Of a stretch of 64,000 bases of DNA, positions 1 to 9,302 are shown piece after piece; within the stretch, counting starts at the first letter, position 1, and every line of letters starts with the position of its first letter. This stretch comes from Desulfatitalea tepidiphila (GTDB lineage: Bacteria > Desulfobacterota > Desulfobacteria > Desulfobacterales > Desulfosarcinaceae): positions 434,001-498,000 of the forward strand of contig NZ_BCAG01000003.1 of assembly GCF_001293685.1 (NCBI RefSeq). Direction: 5' to 3'. The notes under the pieces are model-generated. The model did not search any database. It saw nothing but the letters and a program-made list of their open reading frames with translations, and was not told where the DNA came from. The position numbers and the translations under genes were made by a program.

Positions 1-789
1 TTAACCTCGTTGTCGCTTGTAGTCGTCATTCACGGTGCATTCGATACGGCCAGAGGCATTGAGAAAATTTCCGGATTCAGCCAGATCGCCGATCGGGAGA
101 CTTTTATTGTCCTTTATCCAGAGGGCATTGGGATTTTGGGCTATCTGCAACACTGGAATGCGGGACACTGTTGCGGAAAAGCCGCCAATGAGCAAATTGA
201 CGATGTGGGATATCTTGCCGAGGCTATAGAAGATGTATGCATGCGACTAACGGTGGATAGAAGCCGCGTTTATATGGTTGGTTTTTCAAACGGTGGCATG
301 ATGACTTATCGATTTGCAGCAGAACACCCCGATAAACTTGCTGCCGCTTGCGCCATCGCCGCAAGCATCGGTGGCCGTTCCAATGCGGCCGCACCATTAT
401 GGCGTATCCAAAAGCCCGATAAAAAGCTGCCCATCTTTATCATGCATGGCTTGAATGATGATGACATACCTTTCGCAGGTGGGCGATCGATGGTGCGAAA
501 GGGCGATCGAAGCTATCTTTCCGTCAGAGATTCGGTCCAGTTTTGGATTGACGCCAATGGTTGCAACGGCCCTCCGGTGATTTCGGATTTATGCGGCGGC
601 TGCGTACAGATCCAGACATGGCATGACAACACGAAAGCATCTGAAACGGTCTTGTGTGTGATCAAAAACTGGGGCCATATTTGGCCGGGACCCTATTTTA
701 CCGGCAAACTGGCCGACAATAATGCCCTGTATGGTTTTAATGCTGCCGAACTAATCTGGTCCTTCTTCAAGAAATTTCCTTGTACTTAA
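1..789 (+). CDS. PHB-depolymerase / feruloyl-esterase-like alpha/beta hydrolase (5' end outside window)
   Basis: The reading frame is open to the first base, so the N-terminus, probably with a secretion signal, lies upstream of the window. The visible part starts in the first beta strands of an alpha/beta hydrolase (VVVIHGAFDT, where HG is the usual oxyanion-hole region). A nucleophile elbow GFSNGG lies about 90 residues later, an acidic candidate in the HGLNDDDIPF segment, and a candidate catalytic His in NWGHIWPG near the C-terminus. This order fits the LpqC/PHB depolymerase/CE1 esterase group, which are mostly secreted enzymes cleaving polyester or ester-linked side chains. Pairs of Cys (HCC, CNG, CGGC) suggest disulfides and so export. 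Substrate cannot be told from sequence. The gene stands alone; the next gene is on the other strand. Confidence 0.75.
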   Translation, partial: LTSLSLVVVIHGAFDTARGIEKISGFSQIADRETFIVLYPEGIGILGYLQHWNAGHCCGKAANEQIDDVGYLAEAIEDVCMRLTVDRSRVYMVGFSNGGMMTYRFAAEHPDKLAAACAIAASIGGRSNAAAPLWRIQKPDKKLPIFIMHGLNDDDIPFAGGRSMVRKGDRSYLSVRDSVQFWIDANGCNGPPVISDLCGGCVQIQTWHDNTKASETVLCVIKNWGHIWPGPYFTGKLADNNALYGFNAAELIWSFFKKFPCT

Positions 790-1081
790 GCGCATCAAAA
801 AAGGTGGAACTCCCAAATGGCCAAGTCCTACCATATCAGCATTGTTCGAACAATTTTCTAAAGGCAATGTCCGATGAATCCTTGCGGTCACATTTTCCAC
901 GCACCCTGCCTGCCCCGCCGGGCGTTGGGGAGATCTCATCAAAAATAACCTACTATCGGACGTTTACTAACTACATAGGCGGCGCAGCTCAGGGTCACAC
1001 AACTCCCCCTGCGGTCCAAGTAGCGCATGTTTGAGGATGCCGCGATGTGGCTTGATTGGCTATGAACAGAAATAATAAATT

Positions 1082-1270
1082 TCAATCCTCTGAATCGACG
1101 ATCGAAAGTTGCCCTGCGTAACGGCCAACCACGTCACCATCAAAACAGTTCGCCAATTCGGTCTCACTGATACTTTTAACATCCCTTAGCTCATTCAGAG
1201 GGCATACAAATTCGTTTCCGGCCATGTCTTTCACTCTCACGTAAACATCTTCTTTATTTTTTGCGTTCAT
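1082..1270 (-). CDS. Small acidic protein of unknown function (62 aa)
   Basis: This is a 62-residue protein with no recognised domain. It is accepted as a gene because a strong ribosome-binding site (AAAGGAG, 8 bases before ATG) precedes it and the composition is protein-like and acidic (ends SIVDSED). It has one clear hydrophilic start, two cysteines and no membrane segment. The pattern of short beta-like stretches (DVYVRVKD, EFVCPLNELRDV) could fit a small single-domain fold. It is flanked by unrelated genes and has no operon partner. No function is proposed. Confidence 0.55.
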   Translation of the reverse strand: MNAKNKEDVYVRVKDMAGNEFVCPLNELRDVKSISETELANCFDGDVVGRYAGQLSIVDSED

Positions 1271-1504
1271 GGACCATTCTCCTTTCTTTTAACATTGCTT
1301 CTTATAATGCAATTCGTTTCCTCCCGATCGATCATCGCTCATAAAATGGTTCAAATATAAATCAACTCATACAGATGGCATCTTTACTACTGCAAATCAG
1401 CCTAAATGAAATGACGCAACCCCTTGATCCAGTATCTGAAAAACGTCAGACTCCCATGTCCGCCCCCAAGAGCCTTGCCGTGACCATTCCCGCAGCAATT
1501 GCCT

Positions 1505-2356
1505 CTAACTGAGAGGAGCATCTTCACGCGTTGTGAGCTGGGTTAGAATTTCCCGCTGGGTCGTCCTCGGTTCGACCTTTTCAAGAATCAGGTTGATCAG
1601 TCGATCATAATTTTCGCTATCTTTTCGAGTATCTATCGCACCCAGAAGCAGCACGGCCTGGCGAATCCGCTCCAGCCACTTTACCGATGCCTGGTAATCA
1701 GAGAAAAAGTGGCCTAAATCGCGCAGCAAGACGGTATCGAATGAAGTTTCCGTTGGGAACCAATCCTCCGGTCGGCCTTCCTCAATGCGTCGCCATCCCA
1801 GATAAGACCCGGCCACTTCGCTATAAACGCTTTCAATTCGATGCCGGACCGATATGGGCAGCCAGTTCAGGTCCCCCAGTTCGGAAGCCATTACAGCACG
1901 GATCCATTCGGTCACAGAGCCACTATCCGCATTTGGGCGGTTACCTCGCGAAATCGCCCCGATAGCCTTCAGCCGCTGTAGGATGCTTCGGTAAAACCTT
2001 ATCATCTCCTCTTCTGGAGTTGATGGTTGGCTGGACGAACGGTCCGAATCTGTGACTCCATCACCAATATTCAATCGCTGCATAATCTGCCGGAGTTGGT
2101 ACCATGTGGGCAGCCATACCAAACGGCTTTTTATTTGTTCGGCGTCCCCGAAAATCTTTAAAAAACGTTTCATGCTGAGAATGAAGTAGATCCTTTTGGG
2201 GAAGGGTGACGGATGGGATATGAACCCCTGATGATCCCATACGAAGCATCCGACCTGGGGTTCCCATGGGAGGCCGGCCAACTTCATTTCCAGTGCCAGA
2301 TCCAATAGCCGATCATCCATCGGAATCGGTGTCGGTGTATTGGTTGCCATCATCAT
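1505..2356 (-). CDS. Hypothetical protein, about 283 aa
   Basis: Protein of unknown function. The start is placed at the first of three consecutive ATG codons because AAGGAG lies 6 bases upstream; the frame extends 10 codons further to a TTG without a better site. The protein is soluble-looking and rich in Trp and Arg, with a Pro/Thr-rich start. Several amphipathic stretches in its second half (DRLINLILEKVE, MKRFLKIFGDAEQ) suggest a largely helical fold. No catalytic motif, transmembrane segment or known domain was recognised. It stands alone between two gaps and gives no context for a role. Confidence 0.6.
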   Translation of the reverse strand: MMMATNTPTPIPMDDRLLDLALEMKLAGLPWEPQVGCFVWDHQGFISHPSPFPKRIYFILSMKRFLKIFGDAEQIKSRLVWLPTWYQLRQIMQRLNIGDGVTDSDRSSSQPSTPEEEMIRFYRSILQRLKAIGAISRGNRPNADSGSVTEWIRAVMASELGDLNWLPISVRHRIESVYSEVAGSYLGWRRIEEGRPEDWFPTETSFDTVLLRDLGHFFSDYQASVKWLERIRQAVLLLGAIDTRKDSENYDRLINLILEKVEPRTTQREILTQLTTREDAPLS

Positions 2357-2759
2357 AACGATCTCCTTGGCGGATATGGGCGGCAATTTTTATCAGAAGC
2401 ATTTCCAGTTGCTGATTGATATCTAGAATTCAATTCTCGATTGTCAATGTCTGCAGCATGTTTTAGCGGTCAAAAAAATCAGCATGGCTGATTCTTGCTC
2501 AATCGATGCAATACAACACAGCCTCCTCAAGACCAGGACCTGAAAACACCCAGAGTTCAGTTCCCGATTATCCCGCATTTTGCCCGAATATTTTCGGTCC
2601 GGAACCCGTCTGTATCAGATCGAGCCGTTTATCAGCCTGAACCGCTTTCAGTTCACAGGGCGAAACTGAACCAGAAAAGAGTTTAAAGCACGCCCTTGCA
2701 GGCATTGTGATCCCTGTTCGTTGAAGCCGAAGGATCTGATACCATGCAGCAAATCTGGT
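2357..2759. other. Intergenic gap, no gene seen
   Basis: About 400 bases lie between the unknown protein gene and the truncated tolC copy. A short open frame at 2495-2686 has no ribosome-binding site and no protein-like composition. No RNA gene or clear terminator was found. Confidence 0.5.
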
Positions 2760-3467
2760 CTACTGCTTGGACGGTTGCACCGGTTCCCGTCCTGGTGCGG
2801 CGATGCCGCGGCGTTCGAGCAGCGAACCATCGAGGCGGTATAGATTGATCAGGGCCTTGATGTAGTTGACCAGGGCGCGCACCTCGGCGAGGCGGCTGGC
2901 CAGCAGATCGCGCTGGGCCTGGGCCACCAGGTAGCTGGTCGACCGGCCCACGCGCAATTTTTCGGTTTCGGTGCGCAGCTTCTCTTCGTCGAACCGGCGG
3001 GTGGCCGACGAGGCGCCGATCTGCTGCTGGGTGCGGTCGACCTCGATGTGGGCGGTTCGCACGTCGACCTCCACCAGCTGGGCCAGGTTGTTCATCGCCT
3101 TCTGGGTCTGTTCACGGGTGAGCTGCGCCCGGCGATGAAGCGCCTCGGATTGCCGGTTGAACAGGGGCAATTGAAGGGTGAGGCCGGCCTGGGCATCGTA
3201 ACTGTCACCGTCCAGGCGGTCGAAGGCATCGCCGAAGGCGTTGGCATAGCCGCTTTTGCCCAGGGTGACGAACAGGTCGAGCCTTGGCAGCAGTCCGTTG
3301 CGGGTCTTGACCAGTTCCAGTTCGCCGCGTTCGATCTCCAGGCGGGTCTGGTTGAGGATCGGGCGCATGCGCATGGCCACCGCCACATACTGGTCGACCG
3401 GTTCCAGCCGGATCTCGGGCAGGGTAGGCTCATAGATCAGCATCACGTCACGCTCCCAGATGCCCGG
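2760..3467 (-). pseudogene. Truncated second copy of the 3' part of the tolC-family gene
   Basis: Bases 2775-3467 align without gaps to 7546-8238 (constant offset of 4771) and are nearly identical, so this is a 693-bp duplicate of the last ~230 codons of the outer-membrane efflux gene at 7528-9171. It encodes the same C-terminal TolC repeat: coiled-coil helices with DLFVTLGKSGYANAFGD, LTREQTQKAMNNLAQLVEVD and the final VNYIKALINLYRLDGSL. Upstream of the junction at about 3467 the frame continues into unrelated sequence, so the signal peptide and first half of the barrel/tunnel are missing. A working channel cannot be made. It is probably a recombination scar; it could also serve as a gene-conversion donor for the full copy. 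Confidence 0.85.
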
Positions 3468-3485
3468 CTCTATCTGAAAACAGCT

Positions 3486-3647
3486 TTTATCATATTCGAG
3501 GGACTGCATTTCGGCAGCAAAGACATCAATCCGACCTCGGTCGCGGCCCCCTTCGGCGGCATGAAATAGAGCGGGCTGGGACGCGAGGGAGCCATCGAGG
3601 GCCTTGACAAGTATCTGGTGACCAGGCCTGGAGGTTTCTCCATTTGA
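3486..3647 (+). pseudogene. Fossil C-terminus of an aldehyde dehydrogenase (succinate-semialdehyde type)
   Basis: The plus-strand frame reads FEGLHFGSKDINPTSVAAPF, then GGMK, a TAG stop at 3567-3569, then SGLGREGAIEGLDKYLVTRP and ends at TGA 3645. The combination APFGGMK-(E)-SGLGREG, then a Leu/Tyr-rich tail, is the hallmark C-terminus of NAD(P)-dependent aldehyde dehydrogenases of the GabD group. The stop sits where the family has Glu, so one base change (GAG to TAG) explains it. Nothing of the catalytic domain remains upstream, because the duplicated tolC block starts immediately before. This is a relic, not an expressed gene. Confidence 0.7.
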
Positions 3648-4203
3648 AAACTCTGAGCGGTTTGCCACGATCGTCTCCTGAAAGACCCTCAAACCCATAC
3701 CCAGCAGCGCCGATCAGACCCTTTTCGGTTTTGGCCCACGAATTCGCAATGGTCTGCGCATGATGTTCTCCACGGATGATGAACGGGTTTATTGGTTCGT
3801 GCACCTGCCTCCGACGACGACCGGTTGAGATAGCACCCCCAGTGGAGTGGACCAGATGATTTTTCCAACATAGCTGCATTTGCAGCTTCGTCGTGACCAT
3901 ATCGTCGATCCCACAGTGTATCAACAGCCACCTTGAGCTGTCCGGGCTGGTGGCAAACAGATACTCCTGTGGTCGGTCATCACAGGACTTGGAGACCCAC
4001 AATTTTCTTGCGATGCTCTCAATTTATCACCATTCGTACCGAAAGGTTTAAAGTTATCATGCGAGTTGCCGATGTTTGAAAAGGGTCCCCCCCCATACTG
4101 ATTTTTAGGGATGTGGGATTGTCCCGGCACAATTTGATGAAGGCTAACATTTTTTGCAAATGGGACTAAAAACTGCTTTTTCGATTATTGGTGGAGGTTT
4201 TTC
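3648..4203. other. Degenerate region without an intact gene
   Basis: This ~550-base gap follows the aldehyde dehydrogenase relic. A plus-strand stretch around 3750-3828 reads NGLRMMFSTDDERVYWFVHL and ends in a stop. It weakly recalls the end of the FAD domain of aromatic-ring monooxygenases, but the match is too short to call. Minus-strand open frames here have no ribosome-binding site. The last ~150 bases are the leader of the PhnD-like gene; GGAGG stands 5 bases before its ATG. Confidence 0.4.
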
Positions 4204-5103
4204 ATGGAATGGAAATGGTTCAAATCGTTTTTATTATGTGTGGCAGTTGTATCACTTGCAAGTATTTCCAGCGCACAGGAAGTGGTAAAGATCGGCGTTC
4301 TCGCAAAAGACGGTCCTGCAAAGGCACTTTCGCAGTGGAAGTCAACCGGTGATTACCTGACTGCCAATGTAACTGGTGTTCAATTTGAGGTTGTTCCACT
4401 CGATTTTAAAGATGTCAATCCAGCTGTGAAAGAAGGAACTGTTGACTTCTTTCTCGTCAACTCATCCATGTTCGTCGAAACCAAGGTTAAGTATGGCGCT
4501 GTTGCGGTGGCGACGATGGTCAATTCGAGGCAAGGGAAACCCTTGAAGGCTTTCGGTGGAGTAGTCATTGCAACGGTGGGCAACGATCAAATCAACAATT
4601 TGAATGATTTAAAGGGAAAGAGCTTTATGGCTGTTTCTAAATCCTCCTTCGGCGGATGGCAGATGGCTTACAAAGAAATCCTTGACGCAGGCATCGATCC
4701 TTTTTCCGATTTTAGCAAATTGGAATTTGGCGGAAAGCATGAAAATGTCGTTCTGGCCGTGCTCAACGGAGCCGTCGATGCCGGAACAGTCAGGACAGAT
4801 ACCTTGGAGCGGATGGCAGCCAGCGGCAGCATTTTCCTGGATGACTTCAAAGTGATAGGAAAACAGTCCCATCCTGAATTCCCTTTTTTGTGCAGCACCG
4901 CGCTCTACCCTGAATGGCCATTGGCAAGGATTTCTTCGACGCCTGTGCAACTTTCGGATAAAGTAGTAGAGGCATTAATGAAGCTTAAACCTGAAGATCA
5001 GGCGGCAAAGGATGCTAAGGTGGTTGGCTGGTCGGCATCGCTTGATTATGGCCCTGTTGAAGAACTCCAGAAAAAACTAAAAATTGGGGCCTACGCCAAT
5101 TGA
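4204..5103 (+). CDS. PhnD-family periplasmic substrate-binding protein
   Basis: 299-residue exported binding protein of the phosphate/phosphite/phosphonate (PhnD, PF12974) family. Residues 1-25 form a signal peptide (hydrophobic FLLCVAVVSLASIS, cleavage after SSA). The mature protein starts with the family's VVKIGVLAKDGPAKALSQW strand-loop, has the second-lobe segment LNDLKGKSFMAVSKSSFGGW (loop that holds the anion) and VLAVLNGAVDAGTVRTDTLE. No ABC permease or ATPase gene is nearby. The next gene is a chemoreceptor 93 bases downstream on the same strand, so this protein may deliver ligand to a receptor rather than to a transporter. PhnD relatives such as AioX bind oxyanions including arsenite; which anion is bound here cannot be seen. 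AT content is higher than in the efflux genes downstream. Confidence 0.8.
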   Translation: MEWKWFKSFLLCVAVVSLASISSAQEVVKIGVLAKDGPAKALSQWKSTGDYLTANVTGVQFEVVPLDFKDVNPAVKEGTVDFFLVNSSMFVETKVKYGAVAVATMVNSRQGKPLKAFGGVVIATVGNDQINNLNDLKGKSFMAVSKSSFGGWQMAYKEILDAGIDPFSDFSKLEFGGKHENVVLAVLNGAVDAGTVRTDTLERMAASGSIFLDDFKVIGKQSHPEFPFLCSTALYPEWPLARISSTPVQLSDKVVEALMKLKPEDQAAKDAKVVGWSASLDYGPVEELQKKLKIGAYAN

Positions 5104-5196
5104 GTCAAATGCATTGCGCCGGATATTGTATTGACGATTTCATGATACAAAGTTCGAATGCACTGGGGGCTGGTCAGCAATAATAAAGGGCAAAAA

Positions 5197-7209
5197 ATGC
5201 TTAAAAAATCGAAATTAGGCTACGGCGCGGTTAATCTTGGCATTCGGGGCAAGCTTCTTATACCAACCTTAGGGACGCTGGTGATTGTTATTATCGGATT
5301 ATCTGCGGCCCTGGTATCCGTCCAACAGCGTTTGAGTGGAAATATGCGCCAGGACGTCGAAAAAACTATCGCCTCAGCCAATATTGAAATCAGCGGCGAT
5401 CTGGAAAAACTCCAGGACGACATTGAAAGATCACTCGGTGACATGTCCGAGTCCTCCAGCTTAGCATTGACCCAGGCCACTACGTACGCATTGAACAAGC
5501 AAAGATCCAAGGTTGAAAGCGACTGGGAAAAGATGATGATGGAAAGTGGCGAATCCATTGCGCTTTTGATGGCCCGTGTAGCCCCCAATGCCATTCTTGG
5601 AAAAGATTTTCAGGCCCTTAACAGTTATGTCAGCGCTGCCCTTCAAAACCCGAACGTGATTTATGCTTTCTATATACGCCCGGATGGAGGCCTGCTCACC
5701 CGTTACATCGACCAGAAAAATGAAAAAATTCAGGCCTACCTGAAAACCGATGGAGATAATCGTTACAACAAAATACTCGGTGCTGCAAAGAAAGACACAA
5801 GCGTTTTGATCGTGAACAAAAGTATCGAGTTTGAAGGTGAAGTGTTGGGCGCCGTTGAACTTTGCATCAGCAAGGCATCGGTGATGGAAAAGATCGGCGA
5901 CATGGAGAAGCAGTTTTCAGCATTGGTGGACAGCAACAAAATGCTTTCGTTTAAAGTGTTGCAGGAAGAATCTAATAAGGTTCAGAAAAACTTTAGTGCC
6001 ATCGTGGGTGGAATTATAGATAGAAACAAATCGACGGCCGCAGCGACGGCCGACGAGTTGAAATTTGCCAGCGCAGCCATGATACAAAAGACTAAATGGA
6101 TCAATCTGTCAGGGGGGTGCATCTGCATCCTGCTGGTAGCTGTCGTTCTGTTTTTCATCATTCAGCATGTTATGAAGCCATTGAACCAAACGCTTAGTGT
6201 AGTCAAGGATATTGCCGAGGGTGAAGGTGACCTGACCATACGACTCCAGCTTGCCAGCAACGATGAAATCGGAGAACTATCAAAGTGGTTCAACATATTC
6301 CTTGATAAGCTTCAGGGGATTATCGCCGACATTGCCGTTACCGCCGGGTCCCTGGGCACGTCTTCGACTTCACTGTCCGATCTCTCGGGCAATCTCGCTG
6401 AAGGTGCGCACAATATGTCTGGGCTGTCCTCGAGTGTAGCATCGGCCGCTGAGCAAATGAGCACCAACATGAATACTGTGGCCACATCCAGTAATGAGGC
6501 CGCAGCGAATGTAAACATGGTCGCTTCAGCGACGGAGGAGATGACGAATACGATCCAGGAGATTGCGATAAATTCTGAAAAAGCGCGCGCAATTTCCGAA
6601 GAGGCAGTCGCCCAGGCATGTGAGGCAACATCGCGCATGGAGAAATTGGGTGAGGCTGCTCAATCGATCGGCAAGGTTACTCAGGCCATATCAGATATCT
6701 CTGACCAGACGAATCTGCTGGCATTGAATGCAACCATAGAAGCTGCCCGGGCTGGCGATGTGGGAAAAGGTTTTGCGGTGGTTGCCAATGAAATTAAGGA
6801 ACTGGCCAAGCAAACTGCGTCTGCGACCCAGGAAATTCGAACCCAGATCGATGGAATCCAAGGATCTACATCTGATACTATCGATCAGATAGATAAGATT
6901 TCGAAGGTAATTCACAGCGTCAATGACCTTGTATCAACTATAGCTACGGCTGTTGAAGAGCAGTCTGTTACGACAAAAGAGATTGCAGGAAACGTTGCCC
7001 AAGCATCCCAGGGAATTCAGGAAGTTAACGCAAATGTGACTCAAAGCAGTACAGTATCCGGTGAAATCGCCAAAGAAATTGCCAGTGTCAATGGCATCTC
7101 TGCCCAACTAAGCGGAAATAGCAACCAAGTGAACCAAAACGCTGATGCATTGTATCGTCTATCGAATCAATTGAATGAGTTGGTTGGCAAATTCAAGTAT
7201 GCAAGTTAG
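5197..7209 (+). CDS. Methyl-accepting chemotaxis protein
   Basis: 670-residue transmembrane chemoreceptor. The start at 5197 ([10 protein letters not shown]) is preferred over an in-frame ATG 13 codons earlier because AAAGGG lies 6 bases before it. Order: TM1 at about 20-40 ([20 protein letters not shown]), a periplasmic sensing region of ~260 residues with Cache-like features ([32 protein letters not shown]), TM2 near 305-325, a HAMP domain ([20 protein letters not shown]) and the MCP signalling domain. The hairpin tip is recognisable as [19 protein letters not shown] followed by [15 protein letters not shown]. It signals to CheA/CheW at the cell pole. Its closeness to the PhnD-like gene suggests sensing of a ligand, direct or protein-bound; no che genes are in the window. 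Confidence 0.92.
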   Translation: MLKKSKLGYGAVNLGIRGKLLIPTLGTLVIVIIGLSAALVSVQQRLSGNMRQDVEKTIASANIEISGDLEKLQDDIERSLGDMSESSSLALTQATTYALNKQRSKVESDWEKMMMESGESIALLMARVAPNAILGKDFQALNSYVSAALQNPNVIYAFYIRPDGGLLTRYIDQKNEKIQAYLKTDGDNRYNKILGAAKKDTSVLIVNKSIEFEGEVLGAVELCISKASVMEKIGDMEKQFSALVDSNKMLSFKVLQEESNKVQKNFSAIVGGIIDRNKSTAAATADELKFASAAMIQKTKWINLSGGCICILLVAVVLFFIIQHVMKPLNQTLSVVKDIAEGEGDLTIRLQLASNDEIGELSKWFNIFLDKLQGIIADIAVTAGSLGTSSTSLSDLSGNLAEGAHNMSGLSSSVASAAEQMSTNMNTVATSSNEAAANVNMVASATEEMTNTIQEIAINSEKARAISEEAVAQACEATSRMEKLGEAAQSIGKVTQAISDISDQTNLLALNATIEAARAGDVGKGFAVVANEIKELAKQTASATQEIRTQIDGIQGSTSDTIDQIDKISKVIHSVNDLVSTIATAVEEQSVTTKEIAGNVAQASQGIQEVNANVTQSSTVSGEIAKEIASVNGISAQLSGNSNQVNQNADALYRLSNQLNELVGKFKYAS

Positions 7210-7270
7210 TGCGCATCCACAAATGGCCAATTTGCCCGATATCTGCGTTACGCGAAAAATTCAACCCTCG
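7208..7270. repeat. Dispersed repeat, copy 1 (partner at 52631)
   Basis: The stretch starting right at the chemoreceptor stop codon (AGTGCGCATCCACAAATG...) is about 85 percent identical over ~62 bases to 52631-52693, which also starts at a stop codon. Here only one half of the inverted repeat is present. The remaining bases to 7527 hold no gene that could be supported. Confidence 0.7.
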
Positions 7271-7527
7271 CCATTCTGAATAAGTGAATGGGAATGCAGG
7301 TTGCGGGTCGACCGGAGCGCATCTGAGTAGCACTTAAGCGAAATTGCCCGGGGATACAATCTATGCACTCGCCGGCAAACGGATCCCGAAAGTAGAATTG
7401 CAATATATGCAGCCTCGAATTTCCGCTAACACAGCCCCTCAAACAGGATCAGATGGCATCCAAAGATTCTGAAAACCCCAAGACCGTTGTTCTATGAACC
7501 GAAAGTGCCCAGTCCTGTCAAGCAGAC

Positions 7528-9171
7528 CTATTTCATTTTTTGCAATTGCACCGGTTCCCGTCCTGGTGCGGCGATGCCGCGGCGTTCGAGCAGCGAACCA
7601 TCGAGGCGGTATAGATCGATCAGGGCCTTGATGTAGTTGACCAGGGCGCGCACCTCGGCGAGGCGGCTGGCCAGCAGATCGCGCTGGGCCTGGGCCACCA
7701 GGTAGCTGGTCGACCGGCCCACGCGCAATTTTTCGGTTTCGGTGCGCAGCTTCTCTTCGTCGAACCGGCGGGTGGCCGACGAGGCGCCGATCTGCTGCTG
7801 GGTGCGGTCGACCTCGATGTGGGCGGTTCGCACGTCGACCTCCACCAGCTGGGCCAGGTTGTTCATCGCCTTCTGGGTCTGTTCACGGGTGAGCTGCGCC
7901 CGGCGATGAAGTGCTTCGGCTTCCCGGTTGAACAGGGGCAATTGAAAGGTGAGGCCGGCCTGGGCATCGTAACTGTCGCCGTCCAGGCGGTCGAAGGTAT
8001 CGCCGAAGGAATTGGCATAACCGCTTTTGCCCAGGGTGACGAACAGGTCGAGGCGCGGCAGCAGGCCGTTGCGGGTCTTTACCAGTTCCAGGTCGCCGCG
8101 TTCGATCTCCAGGCGGGTCTGGTTGAGGATCGGGCGCATGCGCATAGCCACCGCCACGTACTGTTCGACCGGTTCCAGGCGGATGTCGGGCAGGGTGGGT
8201 TCATAGATCAGCGTCACGTCGCGCTCCCAGATGCGCGGCCCGGGGGGATTGAGCAGGCGCAGCAGCCGCAGCCGCATGGATTCCCGGTTGGCCCGCGCTT
8301 CGATGCGGGCCTGTTCCTGGGCGGCCACCTCGGCCTGGACTGCGGCCAGTTCGGCCCGGGCCAGGCGGCCCACCTCGATCAGTTGTTCGGTTTCGTTGAG
8401 CTGCTGCCGGGCCACCTTGAGCGACTCTTCGACAATTTCGATCTGGCGCTGGGCCAGCGCGTAGTCCCAGTAGGTGTGCTCGACTTCGGCCACCAATGCT
8501 TCCGAAAAACCTCGCAGCTCGTATTCCGACATGCGCGTCTCCAAGCGTGCCTGGCGCAGGCGGACCAGGTTGACATCCCGGCCGAGGCCCCTGAGCAGGG
8601 CCTGGTTGACCGTCATGCCGAAGCGCGTTTCGTAGAAGCTGTCATCGTAGAGCGAAGAGTCGGTGTATTGCGTGTCGGCTTCCAAGGCCACCGTGGTGCC
8701 GGTGGGAAAGTATTGGGAGAGGGAGATGATCCCTTGGGCCTCGTCGTTGGTAAAGGATTCGGTCTCGGAACCGGACCTGGCCAGGCGTTCGCCCTCGGTC
8801 CGGCCGGCCGCGACATCGGCATTCAACGTGGGATCGAAGATGGCCGCCGCCTCCGTTTCCGAGGTCTGCCGGATGGCGGGATTCAACCGCTGCACGGCCA
8901 GCGAGGCGTTGTTCTCCAGGCAGATCAGGACCGCTTCGACCATGGTGATTTTAAGAGGCCCCGTCGCACCCACTATGCTTTGGAAACCGCCGGAGGAAGG
9001 TGCTGGGGCATTTTCGGCGGCGTGCAGTGCCGTACCGGCCGGGAAGAGCCCGAGCAGCAGGAGCCCGAGCAGCAGACGCCCGACAAGCAGACACCTGAAA
9101 AGCAGGCACCCGAAAAACAGACAATCGCTCGGAAAAATCGGCGCCAGGCGCCGGCAGGAGGTTTCCATCAT
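7528..9171 (-). CDS. TolC-family outer-membrane efflux protein
   Basis: 547-residue outer-membrane channel of tripartite efflux systems. It starts at the first of two ATGs with AAGGA 6 bases upstream. The signal peptide is long and Leu-rich (residues ~18-45) and is built from five 15-bp tandem repeats; the mature part begins near AAENAPAPSSGG. Two homologous OEP halves follow: first half with LQRLNPAIRQTSETEAAAIF and the barrel segment TVNQALLRGLGRDVNLVRLR, second half with RPILNQTRLEIERGDLELVK and LDLFVTLGKSGYANSFGDTF. The C-terminal helix pair (LREETEKLRVGRSTSY type) closes the tunnel. It is divergent from the adaptor and RND pump genes, with 131 bases between starts, so it very likely provides their outer-membrane exit. 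A partial copy lies at 2760-3467. Confidence 0.9.
   Translation of the reverse strand: MMETSCRRLAPIFPSDCLFFGCLLFRCLLVGRLLLGLLLLGLFPAGTALHAAENAPAPSSGGFQSIVGATGPLKITMVEAVLICLENNASLAVQRLNPAIRQTSETEAAAIFDPTLNADVAAGRTEGERLARSGSETESFTNDEAQGIISLSQYFPTGTTVALEADTQYTDSSLYDDSFYETRFGMTVNQALLRGLGRDVNLVRLRQARLETRMSEYELRGFSEALVAEVEHTYWDYALAQRQIEIVEESLKVARQQLNETEQLIEVGRLARAELAAVQAEVAAQEQARIEARANRESMRLRLLRLLNPPGPRIWERDVTLIYEPTLPDIRLEPVEQYVAVAMRMRPILNQTRLEIERGDLELVKTRNGLLPRLDLFVTLGKSGYANSFGDTFDRLDGDSYDAQAGLTFQLPLFNREAEALHRRAQLTREQTQKAMNNLAQLVEVDVRTAHIEVDRTQQQIGASSATRRFDEEKLRTETEKLRVGRSTSYLVAQAQRDLLASRLAEVRALVNYIKALIDLYRLDGSLLERRGIAAPGREPVQLQKMK
9046..9120. repeat. Five 15-bp tandem repeats inside the tolC signal-peptide coding region
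   Basis: Units begin at 9046, 9061, 9076, 9091 and 9106 on the plus strand: GAGCCCGAGCAGCAG twice exactly, then three diverged copies. On the coding (minus) strand they give the pentapeptides LLFRC, LLVGR, LLLGL, LLLGL of the hydrophobic core. Slippage would change signal-peptide length by five residues without a frameshift. Confidence 0.85.
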
Positions 9172-9302
9172 GGTCGATCCTTATGCTTTGTCTTGCAAGA
9201 TTCGTCTGAAACGTGCAAAATTTCCAATTTTGACAACCCCGTAAAAAATCGCAGAGGCGTCATCAATCTCAATACCGATAGACACGGAAGGATGTATTTA
9301 GC

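Noticed and set aside
780-1034. Plus-strand frame after the esterase gene
   Set aside because: TTG start inside the esterase end, no ribosome-binding site, no protein-like features.
3750-3828. Possible FAD monooxygenase remnant
   Set aside because: Only about 25 residues vaguely match; too short to call.
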